From Pleurobrachia bachei (Eukaryota; Ctenophora; Tentaculata; Cydippida; Pleurobrachiidae), in NCBI GenBank assembly GCA_000695325.1, contig AVPN01000062.1, positions 86,035 through 123,861 on the forward strand: a DNA stretch of 37,827 nucleotides, in the 5' to 3' direction. Numbering within the stretch: the stretch's first letter is position 1; the number at the start of each line of letters is the position of its first letter. A program made the position numbers and the translations under genes. Below the pieces are notes generated by a model, which was not told where the DNA came from, did not search any database, and worked only from the letters and a program-made list of their open reading frames with translations. This document shows, piece after piece, positions 1 through 9,618 of this stretch.

Positions 1-214
1 GTCTCACATAACATTGTAATTAGGCGTTGGCAGACGACGATCAGATCACTGATCACATTGCACGGTATCGCATGGTGTGAGCGGCGCTTACCAGATCTCA
101 TCGTTTATCAGTGATCGGTTGGCAGGGAAACACAGCATTATGAAACATAATGCAATAATAATTCTTGTTCACAATATTTGGAATCTTCTGTATACCTTTG
201 TTATTTTCTGATAG
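1..214. other. Left flank without recognised gene
   Basis: I see no convincing exon in this stretch. It ends in a T-rich tract and an AG at 213-214, the acceptor just upstream of the first ATG in the window at 221. It may hold the 3' end or intergenic sequence of an upstream gene. Confidence 0.4.
203..214 (+). promoter_or_regulatory. Candidate trans-splice acceptor before first gene
   Basis: A T-rich stretch ending in TTTTCTGATAG lies six bases before the ATG at 221. An acceptor this close to the start codon would leave almost no 5' UTR if used. That fits spliced-leader addition; an ordinary 5' UTR intron is the alternative. Confidence 0.35.
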
Positions 215-220
215 GGAAAC

Positions 221-682
221 ATGGTCGAGCAAGGTAATTAACGTTTCACACATGTTACTTCAGGACAGCCCTGCCAGTACTGTGTGTTTTATTCGGCACT
301 GCTGTTATGCCCCTTTCCGAGGACACCATTGAGAAAGCGAAGAGACGGTTATATGGACGAAGTGAGACTCTCAAGGGTGTCACAGCCAGATACGATTCTC
401 CCAGCAGTGAGGTAACATAATATATAATATATTAGGAGCGCACACGGCACATGACACGGTGACCATATTAGGAGTGCACTTGGAATGATGATCATTTCGT
501 TAGTTGTTCTAAACCTGATCTCCTTTCAGTTTGAAAGAATAACGAACAAGTACACGCCAGTAACGGTAAAGGGGCGCATAGACAACTGGATCAGAAAGAC
601 TGCTAATGACATTCTTGGACCTAACAGAAGAAACCCAGAGAAAGCGCTAGCAAGCACTATTCAGGAAGAATCTAAGAAGTGA
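221..682 (+). CDS. Unidentified 102-residue protein, three exons
   Basis: Proposed exons are 221-233, 269-411 and 530-682. The phases fit (1, then 0) and give 102 codons and a TGA. The second acceptor is read as the AG at 267-268, because the AG at 262-263 would put a stop just after the next junction. The N-terminus (MVEQALPVLCVLFGTAVMPL) is hydrophobic and could be a signal or membrane anchor. The remainder is basic and polar, ending in a lysine-rich tail. The start lies 6 nt after a polypyrimidine-AG acceptor at 214, and only about 90 bp separate its stop from the next gene's acceptor. I do not recognise the family. The first exon is very short, so a start at the internal ATG at 307 is an alternative. 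Confidence 0.5.
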
Positions 683-908
683 ACACTGCTGGGAGAGTAA
701 TTTATTAATTTGTGTATATTGTGCTTTGTTTTTTTACTGATTTTGATCCGACTTAGACAATGTCCTTTTTATAGATCCCTCAACCGCTCCTACCTACTCC
801 AAAGATGGCCTGTTTATATCCCTTGCCCGTTATCTACCCGCTCCTAACATGTTGTCATTAGCCCTTGCCAGTTGCCCGTTATCTAACAGTATCATGTTGT
901 TATTAGCC

Positions 909-1374
909 ATGGCATCTCGGACGCTGATGCAGCGTATCTATGATTCCAACTTCAAGATGTGGAAGGAATATCCCCTCCACTATATCTCCCTTGCCATGAT
1001 GGTCCCTGCTGCCTATATCTGGTACAATGATACAGATGGGAGATGGAGTGATGCTGCAACCATGGCTGGACTTCCGGTAAGTGTTCCAATTAGGAGGGGG
1101 GAGGGGCTTCCGGTAAGTTTCAATGGGATGAGAGAGGGGCCGGGAAGGGGGGGCTTTCAGTTGTTTTCTGTACTCTGTAGGCGGGACTTTCAATAAATTT
1201 AAATTAAGGGTTCGACTTTCAGTAAGTTAAAAAGGGCTGAGACCTGAGTCTCAGCCATTTCTGAGATCGATTCCAACAATAATTTCACCCTGTTAGGTGT
1301 ACACAATCCCGCCACGAGACACGATCCCCTCTTTGGAGGCGTTGGAGGAAAAGTATAAGATTGAGAAAGCTTGA
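909..1374 (+). CDS. Unidentified 81-residue single-pass microprotein
   Basis: Two exons, 909-1076 and 1297-1374, join in phase 0 (donor GTAAGT, acceptor TGTTAG) to give 81 residues. The ATG at 909 sits in a good context (GCCATGG). An in-frame upstream ATG at 849 gives an unlikely leader. The protein has a short amphipathic start with basic residues (MASRTLMQRIYDSNFKMWKE), one hydrophobic segment around residues 20-37 (HYISLAMMVPAAYIWY), then a polar tail ending YKIEKA. The size and layout resemble small mitochondrial inner-membrane or respiratory-complex accessory subunits, but I cannot assign one. A candidate acceptor (TTTTTATAG, ending 774) precedes it, 92 bp after the upstream stop. Confidence 0.6.
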
Positions 1375-1582
1375 GAGACTTGACAAGTTATAACTTATTA
1401 CAACAATCGGACATTATGAGTAGTTGAATATCACCATTTGGTTACTGTATTCACTGTTTTTGTTAGAAAGCTTTGAGTACCGTGTTTTTTACATGTGTTC
1501 CTCAGTCCTTCCTCTCGCTCTTACTAATCCCCTTCTATCGTTCCCTTTATGTATATTCTGAATTCTGAAACTAAACCTCTTT

Positions 1583-1595
1583 TTCCCCATTATAG
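1583..1595 (+). promoter_or_regulatory. Candidate trans-splice acceptor before ICE2-like gene
   Basis: The pyrimidine-rich sequence ctttttccccattatag ends at 1595, only 4 nt before the ATG at 1600. No promoter-like motif is evident in the 220 bp since the previous stop. Confidence 0.4.
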
Positions 1596-1599
1596 CGCT

Positions 1600-4500
1600 A
1601 TGACCTACGACCCCTCCCTCTACAAAGATATTCTCCATCCCAGCCTCGCCGCAACCCATGCCCGTATCCGGGATGCCCTGGTAGGACGCCAACAAAACCC
1701 CACCTGGGGGAAAAGGAAAATCAACCACGGTCCACACTACCATTGTGGTGTCTGTGAGGAGAGAGCACACCTGAAGGCTCCCTCCAATGAACAACTAAAA
1801 TTCACTCAGTTCTCAATGTTCACTCCTGAGGATATGGAAAGTATCGTGATGGGAACAGAGAGCACCGTCCACAATCGGCCCCACTTGATCGAGTTGCTGA
1901 AGGTGGAGCAGGCACGGTTTGGGAAGTTTTTTGTGGATGTCAAGGACCGGTTTGAGAGTGAAAAGTCGGCGTTACCGAAGGGATGGTTGGATTTGTATCG
2001 TGAACTGTATAAAAGAGAGGCAGCTCGTTGCTATGGTAACCAGACGCACAACTACCGGCAACTGAAACAGGTCCATACCCTATCTGGGACTATCAGTCAG
2101 CTGAGTATTGACTATTATGGTCAGATGTTGGGGTACAAACCGGTACCCCGGATCAGATTACCTAAATGTGGATCACATGTCAAGACTAATTTACACCTGC
2201 TTAGAGCTGCTGAAGTTAAACGAGCACGGGAAGAAGTTCTATCTGCTACTAACACGTCCAACCAATCAACAGTCAATCATAATAATGATGTTGCCGGAAA
2301 TCAAACAGTTAGACGATCAACAAGGAACTCAAAAGGTCCAGTACCCACCAACAAATCAGTTGATTCTGTATCAGCAGTTACTGTAGATGCTAACAACCCT
2401 GTATCTATGGAAACTGCAGATGCTAACAACACTGTCTCTGTGGAAACTGCAGATGCTAGATGCTAACAACCCTGTATCTGTGGAAACTGCAGATGCTAAC
2501 AACCCTGTCTCTGTGAAAACTGCTGATGCTGACAACCCTTTCTCTATGGAAACTGCAGATGCTAACAATCCTGTCTCTGTGGAAACTGCAGATGCTAATA
2601 ACCCTGTCTCTGTGGAAACTGCAGATGCTAATAACCCTGTCTCTGTGGAAACTGCAGATGCTAACAACCCTGTCTCTATGGGAACTGCAGATGGTAACAA
2701 CCCTGTCTCTGTGGAAACTGCAGATGCTAACAACCCTGTCTCTGTGGAAACTGCAGATGCTAATAACCCTGTCTCTGTGGAAACTGCAGATGCTAATAAC
2801 CCTGTCTCTGTGGAAACTGCAGATGCTAATAACCCTGTCTCTGTGGAAACTGCAGATGCTAATAACCCTGTCTCTGTGGAAACTGCAGATGCTAATAACC
2901 CTGTCTCTGTGGAAACTGCAGATGCTAATAACCCTGTCTCTGTGGAAACTGCAGATGCTAATAACCCTGTCTCTGTGGAAACTGCAGATGCTAATAACCC
3001 TGTCTCTGTGGAAACTGCAGATGCTAATAACCCTGTCTCTGTGGAAACTGCAGATGCTAATAACCCTGTCTCTGTGGAAACTGCAGATGCTAATAACCCT
3101 GTCTCTGTGGAAACTGCAGATGCTAATAACCCTGTCTCTGTGGAAACTGCAGATGCTAATAACCCTGTCTCTGTGGAAACTGCAGATGCTAATAACCCTG
3201 TCTCTGTGGAAACTGCAGATGCTAATAACCCTGTCTCTGTGGAAACTGCAGATGCTAATAACCCTGTCTCTGTGGAAACTGCAGATGCTAATAACCCTGT
3301 CTCTGTGGAAACTGCAGATGCTAATAACCCTGTCTCTGTGGAAACTGCAGATGCTAATAACCCTGTCTCTGTGGAAACTGCAGATGCTAATAACCCTGTC
3401 TCTGTGGAAACTGCAGATGCTAACAACCCTGTCTCTATGGAAACTGCAGATGACACCAGCCCTGTCTCTGTGGAAACTGCAGATTCTAACAACCCTGTCT
3501 CTATGGAAACTGCAGATGCTAATAACCCTGTCTCTGTGGAAACTGCAGATGCTAACAACTCTGTCTCTATGGAAACTGCAGATACTAACAACCCTGTCTC
3601 TGTGGAAACTGCAGATGCTAACAACCCTGTCTCCGTGGAAACAGCAGATGCTTACAACCCTGTCTCTGTGGAAACTGCAGATGCTAACAACCCTGTCTCT
3701 ATAGAAACTGCAGATGCTAACAACCCTGTCTCCGTGGAAACTGTAGGTGCTAACAACTCTGTCTCTATGGAAACTGCAGATGCTAACAACCCTGTCTCTG
3801 TGGAAACTAAAATCGATGATAATTCTGTGAAGGGAGCTGCTGACGAACAACCATTAGACATTGTGGATGAAGACGTGGATTTAGAGATTGAAATTGGTTC
3901 CCCAGCAGCAGAAGACCAAACTGAAGAGGGCACGGAAACATCTGATTTGAAATGTGAACTACCAACGCATGATGAAGTGCCTGCAAAGATCCCTGAAGTC
4001 AAGAAAGTATCCAGCTCAATAAAACACCTAAAGGTCGCTATATCTCATGATCTGGATGTCTTCATCTCTAGTATCCCCGTACCGCGACTAGGATCCGGCA
4101 ACCAAACCGATCTAACCCACTCAGCCGTAGAGGAATTTTTTCTCAGCCTCAAAATAGCAGAATTTATAGCTGATGTCGAGTCCCTTGCGTCAATATTTTC
4201 CTGTCTCCCTCCCTACACATCTCCTTCGTTTCTGTTTAAATTCACTGTTGGCGAGGAAGGGAATAATCGTCAAAAGTTCTACAAAGTCTCAACCCTCCTA
4301 CCAAGTACAACGGTAGACGCAGAAACTGTAAAACACGATGTGTATACGCGGTTTGTCAGGGAATGTACAACAGAAAAACCATCATCTGGCATACCAGAAC
4401 CTGCAAACATTGAGTTTATTGAGTATCTCACGGAGTCTGGGGCTGTATTTATTGATGGATCCAAGGAGGGGGACTCCATTGAGGAGCAACTGAAACCTCA

Positions 4501-5473
4501 TTTTGATCCCCTGAAAACTACCTCAGTAGTTCCCTGGCGAAACCTCAACTCTACCTCGCTACCTCACAAGCTGTACAATCTCTACGCGATAGGTGATACC
4601 AACATTATCGTGCACAGTAGTCACTCCCGGCTGGTGAGGTTCGATGAGAGTGAGTATGAGCAGGCAGTCATCTTTGTGAAACTACAATACTGTCTGGAGT
4701 TTGGGTTAGAGGCTATTACACCGGTGGAAGCAGCACGTTTGTACTGTGAGAGTGTGCTGTCTGAGTGTGTAGGGGCGGTTGTAGTTCATCTTGACACTAA
4801 AACCTCCAGTGTGGTCATGATTGAGAGGGTCCGGAATGCAGAACTGGTTGGACGGTTCAATTTGGGTGAGGCGGTGGGTCGACTAACAACCTTTATTGAT
4901 ATGGCACGGGGACTGAGCGGGGGTGAGTATGTCTATCAAAGGGAGCGAGGGAAACCACATGGTTCAATCTTCCAGTCGCACAGAAGTGATCACGTCCAAT
5001 CAGACCTCCAGCTGCATACAGGAGTGAAGCTCCAACTGTCACCCTACACAGCCCAGATCACCCTGAGTTCAACTCAGTTGTCCCCATGGCAACGCCACAA
5101 CAAACGTCTTCCCCTGTGCTTCTCACCCCGCCGTGGGGGTACTAACATTTGCCATTCGTACCTGTCCAAAAACACCTGCCCCAACAAGCAAGGGAGCTGC
5201 ATTTTCATGCATCTCACCAAGGAGCAACTGGAGAAGGAGATAGGAAAGGAGAAGTTTGAAAAGTTTGTGTTGCATTTTGACAAGTCTAAGGAGGACAAGA
5301 AAAAGGCGAAGGATCAGTCGTCTGTTGCCACGCCCGGTGCAGGGGCTGCTGGAAGAAAGAAGGGTAAGGGTGGTAAGAAGGGTGGAAAGAAGAGGAAACT
5401 AAATCCTAGTGGAGGTAACAATGGTAACTATGGTAACGGTGGTGCAGGACGAGGAAAGAAACCAAAAGCATGA
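1600..5473 (+). CDS. ICE2: ICE2/NARG2-like protein with 33-bp coding VNTR and C-terminal CCCH zinc finger (frameshifted here)
   Basis: One long exon. Frame 1 runs from the ATG at 1600 to a stop at 2466; the remainder (to the TGA at 5471-5473) lies in another frame because of a 7-bp direct duplication around 2449-2462. Without those 7 bp the product would be about 1288 residues. The N-terminal part (about residues 75-190) is helical and charged and resembles the N-terminal region of ICE2. Next comes a 43-copy ANNPVSVETAD repeat (2385-3808), then an acidic linker. A domain at about 4560-5130 matches the NARG2_C pattern: HKLYNL, VKLQYCLEFGLEAIT, then VVVHLDTKTSSVVMIERV. A CCCH finger (C-x8-C-x6-C-x3-H, 5150-5212) and a Lys/Gly-rich nuclear-type tail follow. 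ICE2 is a subunit of the little elongation complex for Pol II snRNA genes. The family call rests on pattern recall; the frame break may be allelic or an assembly error. Confidence 0.6.
2385..3808 (+). repeat. 33-bp coding minisatellite, about 43 copies (ANNPVSVETAD)
   Basis: The consensus unit encodes the 11 residues ANNPVSVETAD. About 20 central copies are virtually identical; outer copies carry substitutions (T to I, V to M, N to D/T/Y). The period is a multiple of three and stop-free in two forward and two reverse frames, which creates long spurious open frames. It lies inside the ICE2-like gene. Homogeneous centre and diverged edges indicate recent expansion or homogenisation from the middle. 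Confidence 0.95.
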
Positions 5474-5568
5474 TCAGACTCTTGTTTTTAAGATGATTTT
5501 TATTTTTAAAACGGTTCAAATTTTTTACAAATATGTTGTTTCTCTCTACGATATTCACCTTTCTGTTC

Positions 5569-5589
5569 TGATCGTTCCTCCTATTTTAG
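5569..5589 (+). promoter_or_regulatory. Candidate trans-splice acceptor abutting the ALR start codon
   Basis: The tract gatcgttcctcctattttag ends at 5589 and the ATG follows immediately. The whole spacer from the ICE2 stop is 116 bp, too short for a normal 3' end, promoter, 5' exon and intron. This is the strongest single trans-splicing candidate in the cluster. Confidence 0.5.
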
Positions 5590-6063
5590 ATGTCTGAAAC
5601 TAATGATTCTCAACAAGGGGACACCCCTAAGAAACCCTGTCGAGCATGTAACTCCTATACAGACCAGAAGAAATCTTTCATGGCGATGGCAGCAAAGTTT
5701 TCCAAAAAGCCCCCGAAACATCTCGGCTGTCCCCTGGATAGAGAGGAACTAGGCCGGCACACCTGGGGTTATCTCCACACCATGGCAGCCTACTGGTTAG
5801 ACAAACCAACACGATCTGAACAGAGCTCAATGAAGACATTTGTCAAGACTTTCTCTCACACATACCCGTGTGAGGATTGTGCGTATGCGCTCCGTGAATG
5901 GATGGTTGAGAATCCCCCAAGGACAACGAGTAATTTAGAGTTGTCCAAGTGGTTTTGTGAGGCTCATAATGAGGTTAATGAGAGGCTGGGTAAGAAACAG
6001 TTTGATTGTTCGTTAGTCCTCAAAATGTGGAAGGACGGGTGGGATGATGGGAGTTGTGATTGA
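5590..6063 (+). CDS. GFER: FAD-linked sulfhydryl oxidase ALR (Erv1 family)
   Basis: A single-exon protein of 157 residues. It has the N-terminal CRAC motif (KKPCRACNSY, about residues 15-24), which shuttles disulfides from Mia40 in the long ALR isoform. The flavin-binding Erv/ALR core starts near residue 45 (GCPLDREELGRHTWGYLHTM) and contains the catalytic CxxC in YPCEDCAYALREWM, about residues 94-107. The conserved end is HNEVNERLGKKQFDCS followed by WKDGWDDGSCD. Family knowledge: ALR reoxidises Mia40 in the mitochondrial intermembrane space and passes electrons to cytochrome c. The length lies between the human short (125) and long (205) forms, and both disulfide motifs are present, so it looks functional. 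It sits between the ICE2-like and GRINA-like genes on the same strand. Confidence 0.95.
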   Translation: MSETNDSQQGDTPKKPCRACNSYTDQKKSFMAMAAKFSKKPPKHLGCPLDREELGRHTWGYLHTMAAYWLDKPTRSEQSSMKTFVKTFSHTYPCEDCAYALREWMVENPPRTTSNLELSKWFCEAHNEVNERLGKKQFDCSLVLKMWKDGWDDGSCD

Positions 6064-6094
6064 AGGATGGGTGGGATGATGGGAGTTGTGATTG
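6031..6094 (+). repeat. 32-bp tandem duplication across the ALR stop codon
   Basis: Units 6031-6062 and 6063-6094 differ at one base (AAGGACGGGT versus AAGGATGGGT). The first unit encodes the C-terminal WKDGWDDGSCD end; the second lies in the 3' UTR, so the protein is unchanged. Degenerate AACATTGATT repeats follow. Confidence 0.85.
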
Positions 6095-6113
6095 AACATT
6101 GATTGGAACATTG

Positions 6114-6119
6114 AATAAA
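6114..6119 (+). terminator. Poly(A) signal AATAAA, probably of ALR
   Basis: A canonical AATAAA lies 51 bp after the ALR stop and before the acceptor at 6262. A second AATAAA-like site occurs near 6233. The position suits 3'-end formation of ALR within the closely spaced cluster. Confidence 0.5.
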
Positions 6120-6246
6120 ACATTGATTAAAACATTGATATATCTATCTGACAAAGCTAACTTTTTGTATGAAATGTTTTTAGTATGAACTGTTTTTAGT
6201 GCCATCTTCTTGTTTAGAACAATTTAAAACCAAATAAACACAAATA

Positions 6247-6262
6247 TCCCCTCTCTTTCTAG
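6247..6262 (+). promoter_or_regulatory. Candidate trans-splice acceptor before GRINA-like gene
   Basis: The pyrimidine tract tcccctctctttctag ends at 6262, five bases before the ATG at 6268. Confidence 0.4.
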
Positions 6263-6267
6263 GTAGC

Positions 6268-7657
6268 ATGTCGGATGGTCCTCCGCCTTATCATGCCGCT
6301 ATGGGAGTAGAGGATATTCCTCCAAGCACTTACCCTCCTCCAGGCGGCACTGATGCTTACCCTCCTACATCGTACCCTCAACCAGGCGGCACTGACACTT
6401 ATCCTCCTACATCGTACCCTCCCTCTGACGGCGCTTACCCAGCTACCGGCCAGTATCCTGCTGCCCAATATCCTGCTACAGCCCAATATCCTCCACCTAG
6501 CGGTGCTAATGGCTCTTACCCTCCGGCCCAGTATCCTCCTGCGGCCCAGTACCCTACACCTCCTGGTGCTACTGTTTACCCTCCACCTCCAGGCGCTGCT
6601 GTTTACCCTCCACCACCTCCAGCTGTTTACCCTCCACCTCCAGGCGCTGCTGTTTACCCTCAGTGCGATAATGCAGCCCCTCAGGGGATATCCTACCCTA
6701 ATGAAGCATACCCACCTCCCCCTCCGGTGGTTGTTGTACAGCAACCGTATTCTGTCGAGAGGCCAGATGTTCTAAAGATGATTTACGGGATTATGTGCTG
6801 TCAGTGGGTTGTAATAACAGTTTTGGTTTCTGTTATTGAGGTGGCATTCTCAGTAGAAGATGTTCTCTCTCCTGCTAGTTTTGCGCCTCCCATCCTCCTG
6901 ATTGGCTCAATAATCTTACTTGTGAGTGCCCTGTGCCGTATGATAAAACGGTCAATTTTGCGCTTACCAGCGCAGTGAAACGATTTAGAGAGTCCTTGAT
7001 TTTCAGATCAACAGATCTCAAAAAATATTATTAATCCGTCATCTGTTTCAGGTTTTCGCGAAATCGTTGAGAAGGAAGAAAGTGATAAACTTCATCTTGT
7101 ATGCCATTATATCACTTCTCTGGACGTGGCTTTTCTTGGGTCAGGGGAGACCTGCAACTTACTCCATGGCGTTAGTACTGGCATGTTTTGGAGTCATTGT
7201 CTTTGTCTGGCAGAACAGGTTTCCACACAAGATCACAGAAGTTACCTTGTTGTATGGTGCTATCGGTGCAGTGCTGCTCGCACTTGCTGCATCTCTCCTA
7301 GCAGATCTGATAATACCTCATCATATCTACTCAGGGAGGGTAAGTTCAGGGCAGGTCCGCCGTGATTAGAAATTACTCGCCCGTTTTTTCGATTTCAAAC
7401 ATGCTAGGAGTAGTCCAAAGAGATTCTTGCCTAAACTTTTTATTAGCTAATATTTTAATATCATATTTCAGGGCCAAGCGTTTGCCATACCGGTCACTCT
7501 TTGGTTCTACGTTGGTACTAGGCGACTGTTCACGGTATATGATGTCAAGGGACAGGGTGACTACCTGTTCGCGATTCTGACCATTTACGCCGATCCTCTA
7601 GTGCAGATCTTAGAAGCGTTGGGCTGGTGCTCTGAGAGAAATTTGTCTCAAGTATAA
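6268..7657 (+). CDS. GRINA: GRINA/Lifeguard-like TMBIM protein (complete copy)
   Basis: Exons 6268-6921, 7052-7339 and 7472-7657, all phase 0, give 375 residues. The first donor is CTT|GTGAGT; reading on gives an unconserved tail. Residues 1 to about 165 are a Pro/Tyr-rich cytosolic tail of YPPP and QYPPA repeats with a PPPY (WW-binding type) motif near the start, as in GRINA. The membrane domain follows the TMBIM plan with seven hydrophobic segments: MIYGIMCCQWVVITVLVSVI, a second up to SIILL then FAKSLRRKK, VINFILYAIISLLWTWLFL, the ATYSMALVL segment, the LLYGAIGAVLL segment, the segment after the third junction, and GDYLFAILTIYADPLVQI with the conserved Asp of the final TM. Family role: ER/Golgi Ca2+ leak and anti-apoptotic regulation. 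Divergence from vertebrate GRINA is high; the exact paralogue is uncertain. Confidence 0.8.
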
Positions 7658-8344
7658 TGTTCTAAACCTCCTATTCCGGGGTACGGTGAGGGATTTGAGC
7701 AGTAACTGGTAACAGTTGGATATAAGAGATGAACATACTGCTTCATGCATGGTCTGCGTGGTCTCCAGTTTGAAGTTTTCAAGTTTCCCATTTCCAAGCG
7801 CTATGACATGCTTACACGATCCGAGTGCATCTACAATGTCGAAAAAACACTTTCTGGCTTTCTAAGTTGTTACTTTATCAAAAAAAACTGAATTGAACGA
7901 TTAGTTTATTAAGATATTTTAATCGTTATTATTTATACAAAGTTGAGACGATTTATGTCCAGCTGGTTCGAAAAAGATAACTAACCCGGTAAAATGTAAA
8001 ATGATATTATGTATTATATTGAGTAAAATAGACAATTCGGTGAAGAGTTTATGAGTATATAATGAGTTTATAAAGTGTTATGTTTCGTGTATTTGTTATG
8101 AAGCTTTATTATTTATACATATTTTCTTCTTTTAGCATTTAAATTAATTTCTTGATTCTTACAATCTATTCCAGCTCCCATTTGATACCAAATAGCTAGA
8201 TATTCCTCAAACTAACTTCTCTCCCTCCCACTATGTTATAGCCCCACCTTATAGTACTGTGCACAACCCGCTCCAGATCCTGTAGCAACACAGATCTCCA
8301 GATCCAACACAGATCTCCTGTGCAACCCCCGCCCACCACCTTCC
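7658..8344. other. GRINA-SPT6 spacer and SPT6 leader (copy 1)
   Basis: AT-rich spacer without an open frame of note. A possible acceptor (ctatgttatag) ends at 8241, followed by a C-rich leader containing a short repeat (ACACAGATCTCC) up to the SPT6-type ATG at 8345. The homologous spacer of copy 2 is 10984-11838. Confidence 0.5.
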
Positions 8345-9081
8345 ATGACCGTGAGCATGGGCGGCATCAGTGAGATGATCGATCATGAGGCGGAGGTGAG
8401 TAAACACTTGGGGTTACTGAACACGTCGTCACAATATTTTAAATTACTAATTGACTTTTTGTTGTTGTAGAGGACCAACTAACAATCTTGAGCTGCTTTC
8501 CTCTCCTCAATAACTAGAGTAAAAACCGTGGTAACTGTTCAGTTACCCTGGTTTTTACTCACCCAATACCCCTACCACCGTCCTGCTCTCCTCACCCCAT
8601 CCTAACCCCACTGCAAGGTGAGTACGGATGAAGAGGTGGACCAGGAGGAACAGGGAGGACAGCAACAACAACAAAGTAGTGGTATCAGCAGTGATGAAGA
8701 AGAGGAGGATAATGATGTAGCTAATAATGGTATGTAACAGAGTCTGGGGCTGATTTTTCTCTTTATCTAGTTCACTATAATATCTCTCTTTCCCTATTTA
8801 TCTCTCGTTTGTCTTTCTTTTTCTCTTTCTATCTATATATCTCTCTCTCTATACTGTATACATCTCTCCTTCCTACAGATGGGTTTGTGGTAAAGGACGG
8901 GGATCCTGGCAGTGAGGAGGGTGAAGAAGAAAAAGAGGAGGATGAAAGTCAGGAAGATGAGGAGATACATGGGAGTGGGGGACACAAGAAGAAGAAGAGG
9001 AGACGACATTTATCAGAAGAGGAGCTTACAGATGATGATTATGATCTTTTGCAAGAGAATTTGGGGGTTAAAATGAAAAGG
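8345..9081 (+). pseudogene. SUPT6H: 5' fragment of SPT6 (duplicated exons 1-3)
   Basis: Exons 8345-8395, 8618-8729 and 8879-9081 are phase-consistent and parallel the first three exons of the full gene downstream. They encode an acidic N-terminus ([17 protein letters not shown], then a Glu/Asp/Gln-rich stretch) and the Spt6 signature [19 protein letters not shown]. The next sequence is an intronic minisatellite that joins directly to a second GRINA copy, so the remaining gene is absent. It could be a non-functional duplicate, an alternative promoter region, or the other haplotype. Confidence 0.8.
8517..8560. repeat. 44-bp near-perfect palindrome in SPT6-fragment intron 1
   Basis: Arms of 21 bp (starting GAGTAAAAACC and ending GGTTTTTACTC) pair with two mismatches around a 2-nt centre. 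The equivalent intron in copy 2 (around 12035) lacks it, so it is an insertion or a deletion between the copies. Confidence 0.85.
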
Positions 9082-9159
9082 GTATGTTCTCCAAAATCTC
9101 TGCTATATTTCTGGAAGAATTCAGGCATTCTTTACTGCTCGGAATTTTAGCCAAATTTC

Positions 9160-9618
9160 TCCCTTACTAGAAAAAGCCAGCCCAATTATATATCCCTAGC
9201 CACCCCACAATATATCCCCTCCCCCCAGAAAAATTTCAGCCGTGTGCGTGTGGAGAGTAGCAATCCTACAATATCCCCCCTCCCCAGAAAAAGTTCAGCC
9301 GTGTGCGTGTAGAGAGTAGCCACCCCACAATATCTCCCCCAGAAAAAGTTCAGCCCAATACATCTCCTCAGAAAAAGTTCAGCCGAGTGCGAGTTAAGAG
9401 TAGCCACCCTAATGTCTCCCCTTCAGAAAAAGTTCAGCCGTGTGCGTGTAGAGAGTAGCCACCCCAATATGATATCCCCAGAAAAAGTTCAGCCCAATAC
9501 ATCTCCTCAGAAAAAGTTCAGCCGAGTGCGAGTTAAGAGTAGCCACCCTAATGTCTCCCCTTCAGAAAAAGTTCAGCCGTGTGCGTGTAGAGAGTAGCCA
9601 CCCCAATATGATATCCCC
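9160..9618 (+). repeat. Degenerate minisatellite, AGAAAAAGTTCAGCC-containing
   Basis: About eight irregular units share AGAAAAAGTTCAGCC followed by GTGTGCGTGTAGAGAGTAGCC and variable CCCC/ATAT spacers, with a period of about 40-70 bp. Two to three degenerate units recur at 12605-12690 just before the AAAC array. It lies in the intron after SPT6 exon 3, and its right edge is the duplication junction with GRINA copy 2. Confidence 0.8.

Noticed and set aside
2385-3808. Possible CRISPR-like array (also 9160-9618)
   Set aside because: Units are contiguous coding or minisatellite repeats without unique spacers, in an intron-containing eukaryotic genome.
2371-3850. Minus-strand frames (LLASAVSTETG, SICSFHRDRV) and a plus frame (LITLSLWKLQM) over the 33-bp array
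   Set aside because: Shadows of the coding repeat in the ICE2-like gene; only the ANNPVSVETAD frame connects to conserved flanking domains.
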